This document shows, one piece after another, positions 44,555-54,590 of a stretch of DNA of 64,000 nt (within the stretch, counting starts at the first letter, position 1; every line of letters begins with the position of its first letter). The notes under the pieces were generated by a model that saw only the letters and a list, made by a program, of their open reading frames with translations, did not search any database and was not told the DNA's origin. The translations under genes were made by a program, and so were the position numbers. The DNA is from Chlorobiota bacterium. GTDB taxonomy: Bacteria > Bacteroidota > Ignavibacteria > OLB7. The DNA lies in the NCBI GenBank assembly GCA_016710285.1, contig JADJXR010000001.1:2730501-2794500 (forward strand), in the 5' to 3' direction.

Positions 44555-47500
44555 ATGGCTAAACTTGAAGATATCCGGCCAACAATCACCCTGGGGGGAA
44601 TCCTCCCTGATTGCCTTGTCACAGTCAGCAGTGTGCAGTGGTTCGGAACGGAGGCACTGGAGCTACTCTATAAGGATCCTTCCGGGAAACTTGGCAACGA
44701 ACTGCTGTACCGCCACGATGAAGCTCGCATACAAGTTATCGAACATGGTAGGCCTTGGAGCTTTGATGCCGATGGACATCTGTTCAGGGTGGTCTCCGAA
44801 GCTCATCGCATTCGGTTGGCGCACCTGTTCGACCCGTTGCTGGCCGTGCATACATCGGATATCCGACCGCTGCCGCACCAGATTACAGCGGTCTATCAGG
44901 AGATGCTTCCGCGCCAGCCGCTCCGGTTTCTACTGGCCGACGACCCCGGCGCTGGCAAAACAATTATGGCCGGATTGCTTATCAAGGAGCTTATCGCCCG
45001 CAGCGACCTGCAACGCTGCTTGATTGTTTGCCCGGGCAACCTTGCCGAACAATGGCAGGATGAGCTGTACCGGAAGTTCAATCTCCCCTTCGAAATCCTT
45101 ACCAACGATAAACTAGAAACCGCACGCACCGGAAATTGGTTTGTGGAAAACAACCTGGTGATTGCGCGCCTGGATAAGCTAAGCCGCAGCGAAGACGTGC
45201 AAGCCAAACTTGCTGCCCCCGACGGCGGGTGGGACCTTGTCGTCTGTGATGAAGCCCACAAAATGTCCGCTACATTCTTTGGGGGGGAAGTCAAGTACAC
45301 CAAACGCTATAAACTGGGCCAGCTCCTCTCGCAGATCACCCGCCATTTCCTGCTGATGACCGCCACCCCCCATAACGGCAAGGAAGAAGATTTCCAACTC
45401 TTCATGGCCCTGATTGATGCCGATCGCTTCGAGGGGAGGTTCCGCGATGAAGCCCACACCGCCGATGTCTCCGATCTTATGCGCCGCATGGTCAAGGAGC
45501 ACCTCCTTACCTTCGATGCCACCCCGCTCTTCCCCGAACGCCTGGCCTACACCATTCCCTACAAGCTCTCCCCAATGGAGGAGCAGCTTTACACAGAAGT
45601 CACCCACTACGTCAACGAAGAATTTAACCGTGCCGAGGCCACGCAGAACGAGCGGCGCGCCGGAACCGTTGGCTTTGCGCTGACCATCCTGCAACGCCGC
45701 CTTGCCTCCTCGCCGGAAGCTATCTACTTATCGCTGCGGCGGCGCAGGGAACGCCTGGAAGCCCAGCTGCGCCAGCACACAGAAGCCCAGCGCACCGCCG
45801 CCAATCGTGCCAGCTTGCACCAGAACGACCTGCTGCTTGACCCAAAGGAGATTGATCCAGAAGAAATTGAAAACCTGGAAGATGCCCCAGATGGTGAGGT
45901 GGAAGCCGTGGAAGAAACCATCCTGAACCAAGCCACTGCCGCCCGCACCATTGCCGAACTTCAAGCCGAAATTGCCACCCTTGCCCGGCTTGAGTCGCTG
46001 GCACGGCGGGTGCAACACAGCGGCGAGGATAAAAAATGGCAGGAACTTCGCGGGCTTCTCCAAACCATATTCTCCCCACCCGCCATTGCCCAACGTATTG
46101 GCGAAGGGTCGCCCCTGTATTCTGCCGGACCGGAGCGGGCGCCGAAGCCCTCCCCCTTGCAAAAGCTGGTGATCTTTACCGAGCATCGCGACACACTGAA
46201 CTACCTTCACAACAAGATCGCTACCGTCCTGGGTCGGCCGAAATCCGTTGTCTGTATCCATGGGGCCATGGGCCGCCAGGCCCGCCTGCAAGTGCAGGAA
46301 GTGTTCAAACACGACCCAGAGGTCCAGGTCCTGCTGGCCACCGATGCTGCTGGCGAAGGAATCAACCTGCAGCGGGCACACCTGATGGTGAACTACGACC
46401 TCCCCTGGAATCCCAATCGTATCGAGCAACGCTTCGGGCGCATTCACAGAATTGGGCAAACCGAGGTCTGCCACCTTTGGAACCTTGTGGCCGCCCAAAC
46501 CCGCGAAGGAGAGGTGTACCGCACCCTTCTGACAAAACTTGAGGAAGCCCGCCAAACGCTTGGCGGGCAGGTCTTCGATATCCTGGGCAAACTTGAGTTC
46601 GACGGCCATTCCCTGCGCGACCTTCTGCTGGAGGCCATCCGCTACGGCGAACTTCCCGAAACCAAAGCAAGGCTTCAGCGGGTCGTCTCCAGCACCTTCA
46701 ACCGCGAAAAACTGGAACGCCTGCTGCAGGAACGCGCCCTGGTCCATAACCTGCTCGGGGCCGATCGCATCCACACGATCCGCGAGGATATGGAGCGCGC
46801 CGAAGCACGCCGATTGCAACCCCACTACATCCAATCCTTCTTCCTGGAAGCCTTCGAACGATTGCACGGAACCATCCGCCAGCGCGAACCCCAACGGTTT
46901 GAAATCACCCATGTTCCCGTGGCCGTCCGCCAGCACGGGCAGCTGAACAACATCGGCGGCCAGCCCGTGCTGCAACGCTACGAACGCATCACCTTCCAGA
47001 AGGAATTGATTGAACCCCACGATGCCCCCCCCGCCGCCTTCATCTCCCCAGGCCACCCATTGCTGAATGCCACCCTGGACCTGATCTACCACAACCACCG
47101 CGATCTGCTTCGCAACGGCACGGTCCTGGTGGACACAAGCGATCCCACCACCCAACCCCGCATGCTCTTCTATCTGGAGCACTCCCTGCAAGATGCCAGC
47201 CTAACACGCAACGGCCAGCGCCGCATCATCTCCACGCGTATGCTCTATGTGGAGATGGACCCTGCCGGCAACGCTTCCCATATCCAATACGCCCCCTACC
47301 TTGATTACCGCCCACTGCAATCAACCGAGCCAACCCCGGCCCAGATACTGCAACGCCCAGAGTGCGCATGGATTACCCACGACCTGGAACACCAAGTCCA
47401 AAACTATGCCGTCGCCACCGTGGTCCAGGCCCACTACCAAGAAATCTATGCCCAGAAAATCAGGCTGATTGCCAAAACCAAAGCCGCCGTGCAGGAACGC

Positions 47501-48157
47501 CTGACAAAGGAAATCGCCCACTGGGACCGCCGCGCCCAGGACCTGAAAGCCCAAGAACAATCGGGAATCCTCAACACACGCCTGAACTCCAACGAAGCAC
47601 GCAAACGCGCCGACACCTTGCAGGCACGCCGCCAAAAACGAATGGAAGAACTGGAGCTTGAAGCCAAAATCTCCCCACTCCCCCCGGTGGTGATTGGCGG
47701 CCTGCTGGTGGTCCCCATTGGCTTGCTTGCCGCAATGGACCCCGCCGCAACCCCAACAATCCCAACCTTCCCGCGCGATACCCAAGCCGCCGCCGCACGC
47801 GCACGCAATGCCGTCATGGAGGTGGAACGCGCGCTGGGATACGACCCCGTGGACCGGGAAACCGAAAAACTTGGCTACGACATCGAAAGCCGCGTCCCAG
47901 GGACCGGCCAGCTTCGGTTTATCGAGGTGAAAGGGCGCGCCGCCGGCGCCGAAACCATCACCGTTACCAAAAACGAAATCCTCTACTTCCTGAACAAACC
48001 GGACGACGTTATCCTGGCCATTGTGGAGTTCCTTGATGAATCTTCCCACAAGGTTCACTACATTCGCCGCCCATTCTTGCGGGAACCTGACTTCGGTGTG
48101 GTGGCCGTCAACTACAGCTTTGCGGAGCTTCTGGCCCGCGCCACACCCCCCGAATAA
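44555..48157 (+). CDS. Snf2-family helicase with C-terminal DUF3883 domain (defence-type; DrmD/BrxHII-like)
   Basis: 1200 residues. Motif I LADDPGAGKTIMAG is at about 127-140, motif II VVCDEAHKM at about 230, motif III MTATPHNGKEEDF at about 266, then the helicase C domain (VIFTEHRDTLNYL; LLATDAAGEGINLQ; RIEQRFGRIHRIGQ). A long helical region follows, and the last 120 residues form a DUF3883 domain ending in GYDIESR...LRFIEVKGR. That E-V-K arrangement recalls PD-(D/E)xK-like folds. Helicases of this build occur in defence islands (the BREX type-3 helicase and DISARM DrmD are the closest roles I know). It heads a same-strand three-gene cassette with a DUF1156 methyltransferase and a DUF499 ATPase. 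The coding strand is strongly C-rich from about 46800. Confidence 0.87.
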   Translation: MAKLEDIRPTITLGGILPDCLVTVSSVQWFGTEALELLYKDPSGKLGNELLYRHDEARIQVIEHGRPWSFDADGHLFRVVSEAHRIRLAHLFDPLLAVHTSDIRPLPHQITAVYQEMLPRQPLRFLLADDPGAGKTIMAGLLIKELIARSDLQRCLIVCPGNLAEQWQDELYRKFNLPFEILTNDKLETARTGNWFVENNLVIARLDKLSRSEDVQAKLAAPDGGWDLVVCDEAHKMSATFFGGEVKYTKRYKLGQLLSQITRHFLLMTATPHNGKEEDFQLFMALIDADRFEGRFRDEAHTADVSDLMRRMVKEHLLTFDATPLFPERLAYTIPYKLSPMEEQLYTEVTHYVNEEFNRAEATQNERRAGTVGFALTILQRRLASSPEAIYLSLRRRRERLEAQLRQHTEAQRTAANRASLHQNDLLLDPKEIDPEEIENLEDAPDGEVEAVEETILNQATAARTIAELQAEIATLARLESLARRVQHSGEDKKWQELRGLLQTIFSPPAIAQRIGEGSPLYSAGPERAPKPSPLQKLVIFTEHRDTLNYLHNKIATVLGRPKSVVCIHGAMGRQARLQVQEVFKHDPEVQVLLATDAAGEGINLQRAHLMVNYDLPWNPNRIEQRFGRIHRIGQTEVCHLWNLVAAQTREGEVYRTLLTKLEEARQTLGGQVFDILGKLEFDGHSLRDLLLEAIRYGELPETKARLQRVVSSTFNREKLERLLQERALVHNLLGADRIHTIREDMERAEARRLQPHYIQSFFLEAFERLHGTIRQREPQRFEITHVPVAVRQHGQLNNIGGQPVLQRYERITFQKELIEPHDAPPAAFISPGHPLLNATLDLIYHNHRDLLRNGTVLVDTSDPTTQPRMLFYLEHSLQDASLTRNGQRRIISTRMLYVEMDPAGNASHIQYAPYLDYRPLQSTEPTPAQILQRPECAWITHDLEHQVQNYAVATVVQAHYQEIYAQKIRLIAKTKAAVQERLTKEIAHWDRRAQDLKAQEQSGILNTRLNSNEARKRADTLQARRQKRMEELELEAKISPLPPVVIGGLLVVPIGLLAAMDPAATPTIPTFPRDTQAAAARARNAVMEVERALGYDPVDRETEKLGYDIESRVPGTGQLRFIEVKGRAAGAETITVTKNEILYFLNKPDDVILAIVEFLDESSHKVHYIRRPFLREPDFGVVAVNYSFAELLARATPPE

Positions 48158-48224
48158 CCCGCACGCATGGCGTAAGCAACAACAGCTAATCCCGGGCCAA
48201 CGCCCCGGGGCGGCCATTGCTCTT

Positions 48225-48240
48225 TCTCTCTCTCTCTCTC
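48225..48240 (+). repeat. (TC)8 microsatellite before the methyltransferase start
   Basis: Sixteen bases of alternating TC lie 6-22 bp upstream of the ATG at 48247, where a ribosome-binding site would be. No other dinucleotide tract of this length was noticed in the window. Confidence 0.85.
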
Positions 48241-48246
48241 CTTCCC

Positions 48247-51138
48247 ATGGCTCCAATGTCTCGCAGAAAAAAACTGATTGAAGTTGCGCTTCCCCTGGAA
48301 GCCATCAACGCCGCTGCCGTCCGCGAAAAATCTATCCGGCATGGCCACCCAAGCACCCTTCACCTGTGGTGGGCACGCCGCCCGCTGGCCGCCGCACGCG
48401 CCGTGATCTTTGCCCAATTGGTGGACGACCCCTCGGCCAATCCGGACCTGTTCCCCACCGAACACGAACAACAGCAGGAACGGGACCGCCTGTTCGGCAT
48501 TATCCAGGACCTGGTCCAATGGGAGAACACCACCAACCCACAGGTTCTGGCCGCCGCACGCGCCGAAATCTGGCAAAGCTGGCGGCGCACCTGCGCCCAC
48601 AACGCCCAACACCCACGCGCCGCCGAGCTGTTCAACCCAGCCAACCTTCCACCATTCCACGACCCCTTTGCCGGCGGCGGCGCGCTTCCCCTGGAGGCCC
48701 AACGCCTGGGCCTGGAATCCCACGCCAGCGACCTTAACCCCGTGGCGGTCCTGATCAACAAGGCCATGATCGAAATCCCCACAACCTTTGCCGGAATGCC
48801 ACCGGCCAACCCCGAAGCCCGCAAGGACCACCACCACCTGTTTGCGCAACAGTGGAACGCCGCCCAGGGCCTTGCCCACGACGTCCGCCACTACGGCCAA
48901 TGGATGCGCGAACAAGCCGAACAACGCATTGGCCACCTGTACCCCACCATCCACGTTACCCACGCCATGGTTGCCGACCGCCCCGACCTGCAACCCTACC
49001 TGGGCCGCCAGCTTACCCCCATTGCCTGGCTGTGGGCACGCACCGTAAAAAGCCCAAACCCCGCCTTCAGCCACATCCACGTCCCCCTGGTCTCCAGCTT
49101 CTTCCTCTCCACCAAACCAGGAAAAGAAGCCTACGTTCAGCCCGTTGTTGATGGCGATTCCTACCACTTCCGCGTCCATGCCGGAAAACCGGATAACCCA
49201 GAGATCACTAAAAATGGAACCAAATCAGCAGGCAGCGGAAGCAATTTCTTATGCCTGATGTCGGGAACGCCCATACCGTTTGAATTCATTAGGGCCGAGG
49301 CAAAAAATGGAAACATGGGCGCACGCCTGATGGCCGTTGTGGCCGAAGGCGATCGGGGCCGGGTCTATCTTGCGCCAACTCAGGAAATGGAAGAACGTAT
49401 CCGGCACGCACACCCAAAGGATGTGCCAGATACGCCCCTTCCAGCAAAAGCACTCGGCTTCCGCGTCCAGGAGTACGGGATGACCCGATGGAGGGACCTG
49501 TTCACCCCGCGCCAGCTGGTTGCGCTTACCACCTTCTCCGACCTGGTGGCCGAAGCCCGCACCCAGATTGAACGCGATGCCGCCGCCGCCGGAATGCCCA
49601 ACGACCCCCGCGGCCTGGACACCGGCGGAACCGGCGCAAAAGCCTACGCCGAGGCCGTCTCCATCTACCTCAGCTTCCTGGTAAGCCAACTGGCAAACCA
49701 CGGATCCTCCATGTGTGGGTGGCACTCTGCCAACACACAGATGCGCAACGTGTTTGCTCGGCAAGCAATCCCGATGGTCTGGGACTACGCCGAAAGCAAT
49801 CCTTTCTGCGACTCCTCCGGCAGCTTTAATAATCTGTTTGAGCGGCAAGTGCAAGGCTTTGAAGCACTTGGGGAAGGGATGCCGGGAAAGGGGCACCAAG
49901 CGGATGCGGCCCGCCAGGCGATTTCGAGCGGGAAGATCATCTCGACCGACCCGCCTTACTACGACAACATTGGCTACGCGGACCTTTCGGATTTTTTCTA
50001 CGTTTGGCTGCGGCGTTCGCTGCGGGGGGTGTTCCCTGGGCTGCTGGCCACGCTAACGGTTCCGAAAACGGAGGAGCTGGTGGCCACGCCCTATCGGCAC
50101 GGAACCAAGAAGAAGGCGGAGGAATTTTTCCTTGATGGGATGACCGAGGTGATGGAGCAACTTGCCAAGCAAGCGCACCCGGCGTTTCCGGTCACGATCT
50201 ACTACGCCTTCAAACAGTCGGAGAACCAGGGCACCGGGGGGGTGGCAAGCACCGGATGGGAGACGTTTCTTGATGCGGTGATTCGTTCGGGATTTACGAT
50301 CAGCGGAACGTGGCCAGTCCGGACCGAGATGAAGAACCGGCAAGTGGCGATGGGCACCAACGCGTTAGCCTCCAGCATTGTGTTGGTGTGCCGGAAGCGT
50401 CCGGCGGAAGCGGGCGCGGCAACGCGGCGGGAATTTTTGGAGGTCTTGAAAAGGGAGCTTCCGTTGGCGTTGCGGCATTTTCAGGGGAGCAACATTGCGC
50501 CGGTGGATTTGGCGCAGGGGGCAATTGGCCCTGGGATGGCAATCTACACCCGCTACAGCAAGGTGTTGGACGCCGACGGCAAGGCGCTAACGGTGCGGGA
50601 GGCGTTGGCCATGATTAACCAAACGTTGGACGAAGCGCTTGCCGAGCAGGAAGGGGCGTTCGATGCCGACAGCCGTTGGGCGTTGGCGTGGTTCGAGCAG
50701 CAAGGGTTTGGCGAAGGGGAGTACGGGATTGCCGAGACGCTTTCCACGGCAAAGAACACCAGCATTCGGGGGATGGTGGAGGCGGGGATTGTGGCCTCGA
50801 AAGGGGGGAAGGTCCGGCTGTTGCGGCCAACGGAGTTCCCAAGCAACTGGGACCCGGCCACGGACCAACGGCTTCCGGCGTGGGAGGTGGTGCACCGGTT
50901 GGTTGGCGTGTTGGAGTCGGGGGGGGAGCCGGCGGCGGCCGAACTTGTGGCGGCCCTGGGCGCGCGTGCCGAAGCCGCGCGCGAGCTTGCCTACCGGCTG
51001 TACACCATCTGCGAGCGGAAGAAGCGCGCGGCCGAGGGGGGGTGGTACAACGGGTTGGTGCAAAGCTGGCCGGAGGTTGCCCGCCTTGCGCGCCAGGCGC
51101 CGCCGCAGGCCGCGGGCGTGCAGGAATCGTTCCTGTGA
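48247..51138 (+). CDS. DUF1156-domain adenine-specific DNA methyltransferase (COG1743 type)
   Basis: 963 residues from the ATG at 48247 (ATG at 48256 is an alternative). The DUF1156 domain is at the N-terminus (LIEVALPLEAINAAAVREKS, then HPSTLHLWWARRPLAAARAV). SAM-binding motif I is FHDPFAGGGALPLEAQRLGL (about 135-155). The catalytic motif IV is DPPYYDNIGYADLSDFFY (about 568), marking an N6-adenine enzyme. It resembles PglXI-type BREX methyltransferases. 89 bp after the helicase gene. Odd: the coding strand changes from C-rich (to about 49150) to G-rich (from about 49900) within this gene, with a lower-GC bridge at 49200-49350. Expected role: host DNA modification for self-recognition in a defence cassette. 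Confidence 0.87.
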   Translation: MAPMSRRKKLIEVALPLEAINAAAVREKSIRHGHPSTLHLWWARRPLAAARAVIFAQLVDDPSANPDLFPTEHEQQQERDRLFGIIQDLVQWENTTNPQVLAAARAEIWQSWRRTCAHNAQHPRAAELFNPANLPPFHDPFAGGGALPLEAQRLGLESHASDLNPVAVLINKAMIEIPTTFAGMPPANPEARKDHHHLFAQQWNAAQGLAHDVRHYGQWMREQAEQRIGHLYPTIHVTHAMVADRPDLQPYLGRQLTPIAWLWARTVKSPNPAFSHIHVPLVSSFFLSTKPGKEAYVQPVVDGDSYHFRVHAGKPDNPEITKNGTKSAGSGSNFLCLMSGTPIPFEFIRAEAKNGNMGARLMAVVAEGDRGRVYLAPTQEMEERIRHAHPKDVPDTPLPAKALGFRVQEYGMTRWRDLFTPRQLVALTTFSDLVAEARTQIERDAAAAGMPNDPRGLDTGGTGAKAYAEAVSIYLSFLVSQLANHGSSMCGWHSANTQMRNVFARQAIPMVWDYAESNPFCDSSGSFNNLFERQVQGFEALGEGMPGKGHQADAARQAISSGKIISTDPPYYDNIGYADLSDFFYVWLRRSLRGVFPGLLATLTVPKTEELVATPYRHGTKKKAEEFFLDGMTEVMEQLAKQAHPAFPVTIYYAFKQSENQGTGGVASTGWETFLDAVIRSGFTISGTWPVRTEMKNRQVAMGTNALASSIVLVCRKRPAEAGAATRREFLEVLKRELPLALRHFQGSNIAPVDLAQGAIGPGMAIYTRYSKVLDADGKALTVREALAMINQTLDEALAEQEGAFDADSRWALAWFEQQGFGEGEYGIAETLSTAKNTSIRGMVEAGIVASKGGKVRLLRPTEFPSNWDPATDQRLPAWEVVHRLVGVLESGGEPAAAELVAALGARAEAARELAYRLYTICERKKRAAEGGWYNGLVQSWPEVARLARQAPPQAAGVQESFL

Positions 51139-51201
51139 GCGGGTTTGGCAAGCAGGTAAAAAAAAAAATCAACAACACATACTTGAAATAGGAAAGAGAG
51201 A

Positions 51202-54200
51202 ATGGCAATCACCAATTACGAACGGGTTGGAAGGGCGATGGAACTGCTTCGGCTGGGGCTTGCGCCGTTTGTGGAGCGCGAGATGCGGAGCAAGTATGAG
51301 GAGAAAATGGAGCTTGAGGCATCGTACATTTTGCGGGAAGGGACCGAATTTGCCAGCAAGCCAATTGCCAGCTACGACACGGCCCTGCTGCTGAAGCTGA
51401 TGATGCATGGTTGGAAGGATGTGTTTGCCCGCACGCTTGGCCAGGCCGAGCGGAACCTGGTAAGCGAGCTGCGCGAGGCGCGGAACACGTGGGCGCACCA
51501 AGGCCGTTTCAACGGCGACGACACCTACCGGGTGTTGGATTCCTCGGTGCGGCTGCTCACCTCCGTCTCGGCAGCGGAAGCCGACGAAGTGGAGAAGATG
51601 CGGATGGAGTTACTGCGGTTGCAGTTCGACGAGAAAGTGCGGCAGGAGAAGCGGAAAACCACCGGAAGCACGATTGAGCCGCAGGTGGCCGGCGGGCTGC
51701 CATCCTGGCGCCAGGTGGTGACGCCGCACGCGGACGTTGCCAGCGGGCGTTACCAGCAGGCGGAGTTCGCTGCGGATTTGTGGCAGGTATATCTTGGCGA
51801 AGGGAGCGACGAGTACCGCGACCCCTCGGAATTTTTCCGCCGGACGTATCTGACCGAAAGCCTGAAGCAGTTGTTGGCGGGTGCGGCGCAGCGGGTGGCT
51901 GGCACCGGTGGGGACCCGGTGGTGCAGCTGCAAACAAATTTTGGCGGGGGGAAAACCCACTCGATGTTGGCGTTATTCCACCTGTTTTCCGGGGTTTCGC
52001 CAACCCTGCTTCCGGGGGTTGATGCGGTGCTTGCTGGGGCCGGGGTGGGGGACCTTCCCACGGTTCGGCGGGTGGTGTTGGTGGGGAACAAAATCTCCCC
52101 GGGGAATCCATCGGTGAAAAGCGATGGGACGGTGGTTCGGACCTTGTGGGGGGAGTTAGCATGGCAGCTTGGCGGCGCGAACGCCTACGCCCGGATTGCC
52201 GCCGACGACGAACGGGCAACCAACCCGGGGGACCTGCTGCGGGAGTTGTTTGTGGAGTATGGCCCCTGCTTGGTGTTGATTGATGAATGGGTGGCATATG
52301 CGCGGCAGCTGCACGACCAAAGCGATTTGCCCGGGGGAAGTTTCGAGACGCAGTTCACCTTTGCGCAGCTGCTGACCGAATCGGCCAAGCTGGCGGGGAA
52401 CAGCCTGCTGGTGGTTAGCCTTCCGGCCTCGGCCACCGCTGCCGCCGCCGTCGGGGCGCCGCACGCCGCTGCCGACGACGTTGAGGTTGGCGGGGTGCGT
52501 GGGCGCGAAGCGTTGGACCGGTTGCGGAACGTGATTGGGCGTGTGGAATCGCCCTGGCGCCCGGCAAGTGCCGAGGAAGGGTTTGAGATTGTTCGGCGGC
52601 GATTGTTCGAGCCGCTTGCGGACCCCGAGAAGTTCAAGCAGCGGGACCTGACGGCGCGAGCGTTCTTTGATGTATATCGAACGCAGAAAACGGAGTTCCC
52701 GCCGGAGTGCCACGAAAGCGAGTACGAGCAGCGGCTGAAATCGGCGTATCCCATCCACCCGGAAATTTTCGACCGGTTGTACAACGACTGGTCCACGTTG
52801 GTGAAATTCCAGCGACCCGTGGGGTGCTGCGGTTGATGGCTGCGGTAATCTACAGCCTGTGGGAAAAAGGGGACCGCAGCCCGCTGATCCTTCCTTCCAC
52901 CCTTCCGATTGACGACCCGCGCGTACAGTCCGAGCTAACCCGCTACCTCTCCGACAACTGGGTGCCGGTGATCGAGAAAGATGTTGACGGCCCGAACTCC
53001 TTGCCGCTTCGCATTGATGGCGAGGTGGCGAACCTGGGGAAACTTCAGGCGGTCCGCCGCGTGGCGCGCACCATCTATCTTGGCTCGGCCCCCACGGCTG
53101 CGGCGGCGCATCGGGGGATCGAGGACCGCCAAGTAAAACTTGGATGTGTGATGCCGGGCGAGGCCCCTGCGGTGTTTGGCGATGCGTTGCGGCGGCTGGC
53201 ATCGGCCGCCACCTATCTCTATCAGGATGGGCCGCGGGTGTGGTACTCCACCCAACCGACCGTTACCAAGCTGGCCGAGGACCGTGCCGAGCAGCTGCGG
53301 CGCGACCCCGACCCGGTGGCGCACGAACTGAACAAGCGATTGGCCGCGGACCTGCGGCGGGACGGCGGTTTTAGGGGAATCCACTCCATGCCCCGCACCA
53401 GTGCCGACGTGCCCGACAGCTGTGAGGCACGGCTGGTTGTGCTAAGCAGCGAGCACCCATACAGCAAAGATCCGAACAACGCCGCCGAGGCAATGGCGAA
53501 GGTGATTCTGGAATCGCGCGGCAACACCCCGCGCTTGTTCCGGAACACGCTGTTGTTCCTTGCTGCCGATACATCCCGGATGCAGGACCTTGACGAAGCG
53601 GTGCGGAAATACCTTGCTTGGCGGTCCATCCTTACCGAAAGGGAGCAGCTGAACCTGGATCCGCATCAGGCACGGCAGGCCCAAATACAGCTGGAGGCTG
53701 CCGAAAGCGCGCTGACGGCGCGGATACCGGAAGCCTACCAATGGTTGCTGGTGCCCAGCCAAGAGAATCCGCAAGCCGCGGTGCGTTGGCAAGCGATTCG
53801 GCTGGCGAACACCGGGCAGGATAGCCTTGCCGAACGGGCAAGCAAAAGGCTGCAGGCGGACCAGGCGATGGTTGCGAGCTTTGCCCCCACCATGCTTCGC
53901 ATGGAGCTTGACCGCATCCCGCTGTGGCGTGGCAACCATGTTGCAATCGAGCAGCTGGCCGAAGACTTCGCCAGCTATCTGTACTTGCAACGGTTAAAAA
54001 GCCCCGAGGTATTGTTCAAGGCCATTCGCGACGGGCTGGGGTTGCTGGTATGGGTCCATGACTCCTTTGCCTACGCCGACAGCTACGATGAAGCCGCTGG
54101 CCGGTACCGCGGGCTGCGTTGCGGCGAGCCGGTGGAGGTCTCGGACGCTCATTCATCGGGGGTGATCGTCAGGCCCCAAGTGGCCGATGAGCAACGCAAG

Positions 54201-54557
54201 GCCGAAATGCCTGCGCCCGTTGGCTCCGAACCAAAGGACCCTGGTGATAACGGCCTACTCCAACCATCAACCGAAGCCCTGGCCAACACGCCAACCGAGC
54301 CAGCCAAGCCAAACCGATATCATGGAAGCGTCCGGCTGGACAACAGCCGGGTTGGGCGGGATGCCGGGCACATTGCCGAGGAAGTAATCGCGCATTTAGT
54401 TGCGCTGGATGGTTCGGATGTGCAGGTGACGTTGGAGATTGCAGCCACGGTTCCCGGCGGAGTGCCGGCGAATATCGTGCGGATCGTGACGGAAAACGGG
54501 CGCCAGCTGAATTTTAAAACTCACGGATTTGAGGGGGGCGGAGGGATGAACCGATAG
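51202..54557 (+). pseudogene. DUF499 AAA-type ATPase (COG1483; BrxC/PglY-like), broken by a single-base frameshift
   Basis: A P-loop protein that would be about 1118 residues if intact. The 5' part (51202-52836) encodes a Swt1/DUF499 N-terminus, Walker A (NFGGGKTHSML at about 245-255) and Walker B (LVLIDEWVAYARQL). At 52811-52820 the frame changes: agcgacccgtggggt reads RPVGCCG-stop, whereas the next frame continues TRGVLRLMAAVIYSLWEKGD and runs to 54557. The C-terminus (GSVRLDNSRVGRDAGHIAEE, FKTHGFE) is classic DUF499. One missing base restores the frame. Either the gene is inactivated or the base is a sequencing error. A good ribosome-binding site (ggaaagagag) precedes the ATG. It is the third gene of the cassette, 63 bp after the methyltransferase. 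Confidence 0.85.
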
Positions 54558-54590
54558 CAAGCGGTTGCCCGCTTGGCCACTGGAGCGTTC

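Noticed and set aside
44391..45023. 210-codon plus-strand frame in front of and overlapping the helicase
   Set aside because: It overlaps the helicase, whose frame carries all motifs; this frame is a Cys/Ser/Arg-rich shadow.
52707..52814. ATG-like start for a separate gene covering the 3' half of DUF499
   Set aside because: The first 35 codons of that frame are a shadow of the upstream DUF499 frame; homology begins only at the frameshift, so it is one gene, not two.
52811..52820. Programmed ribosomal frameshift in the DUF499 gene
   Set aside because: No slippery heptamer or downstream pseudoknot is apparent, and the family is encoded in one frame in the cases I know.
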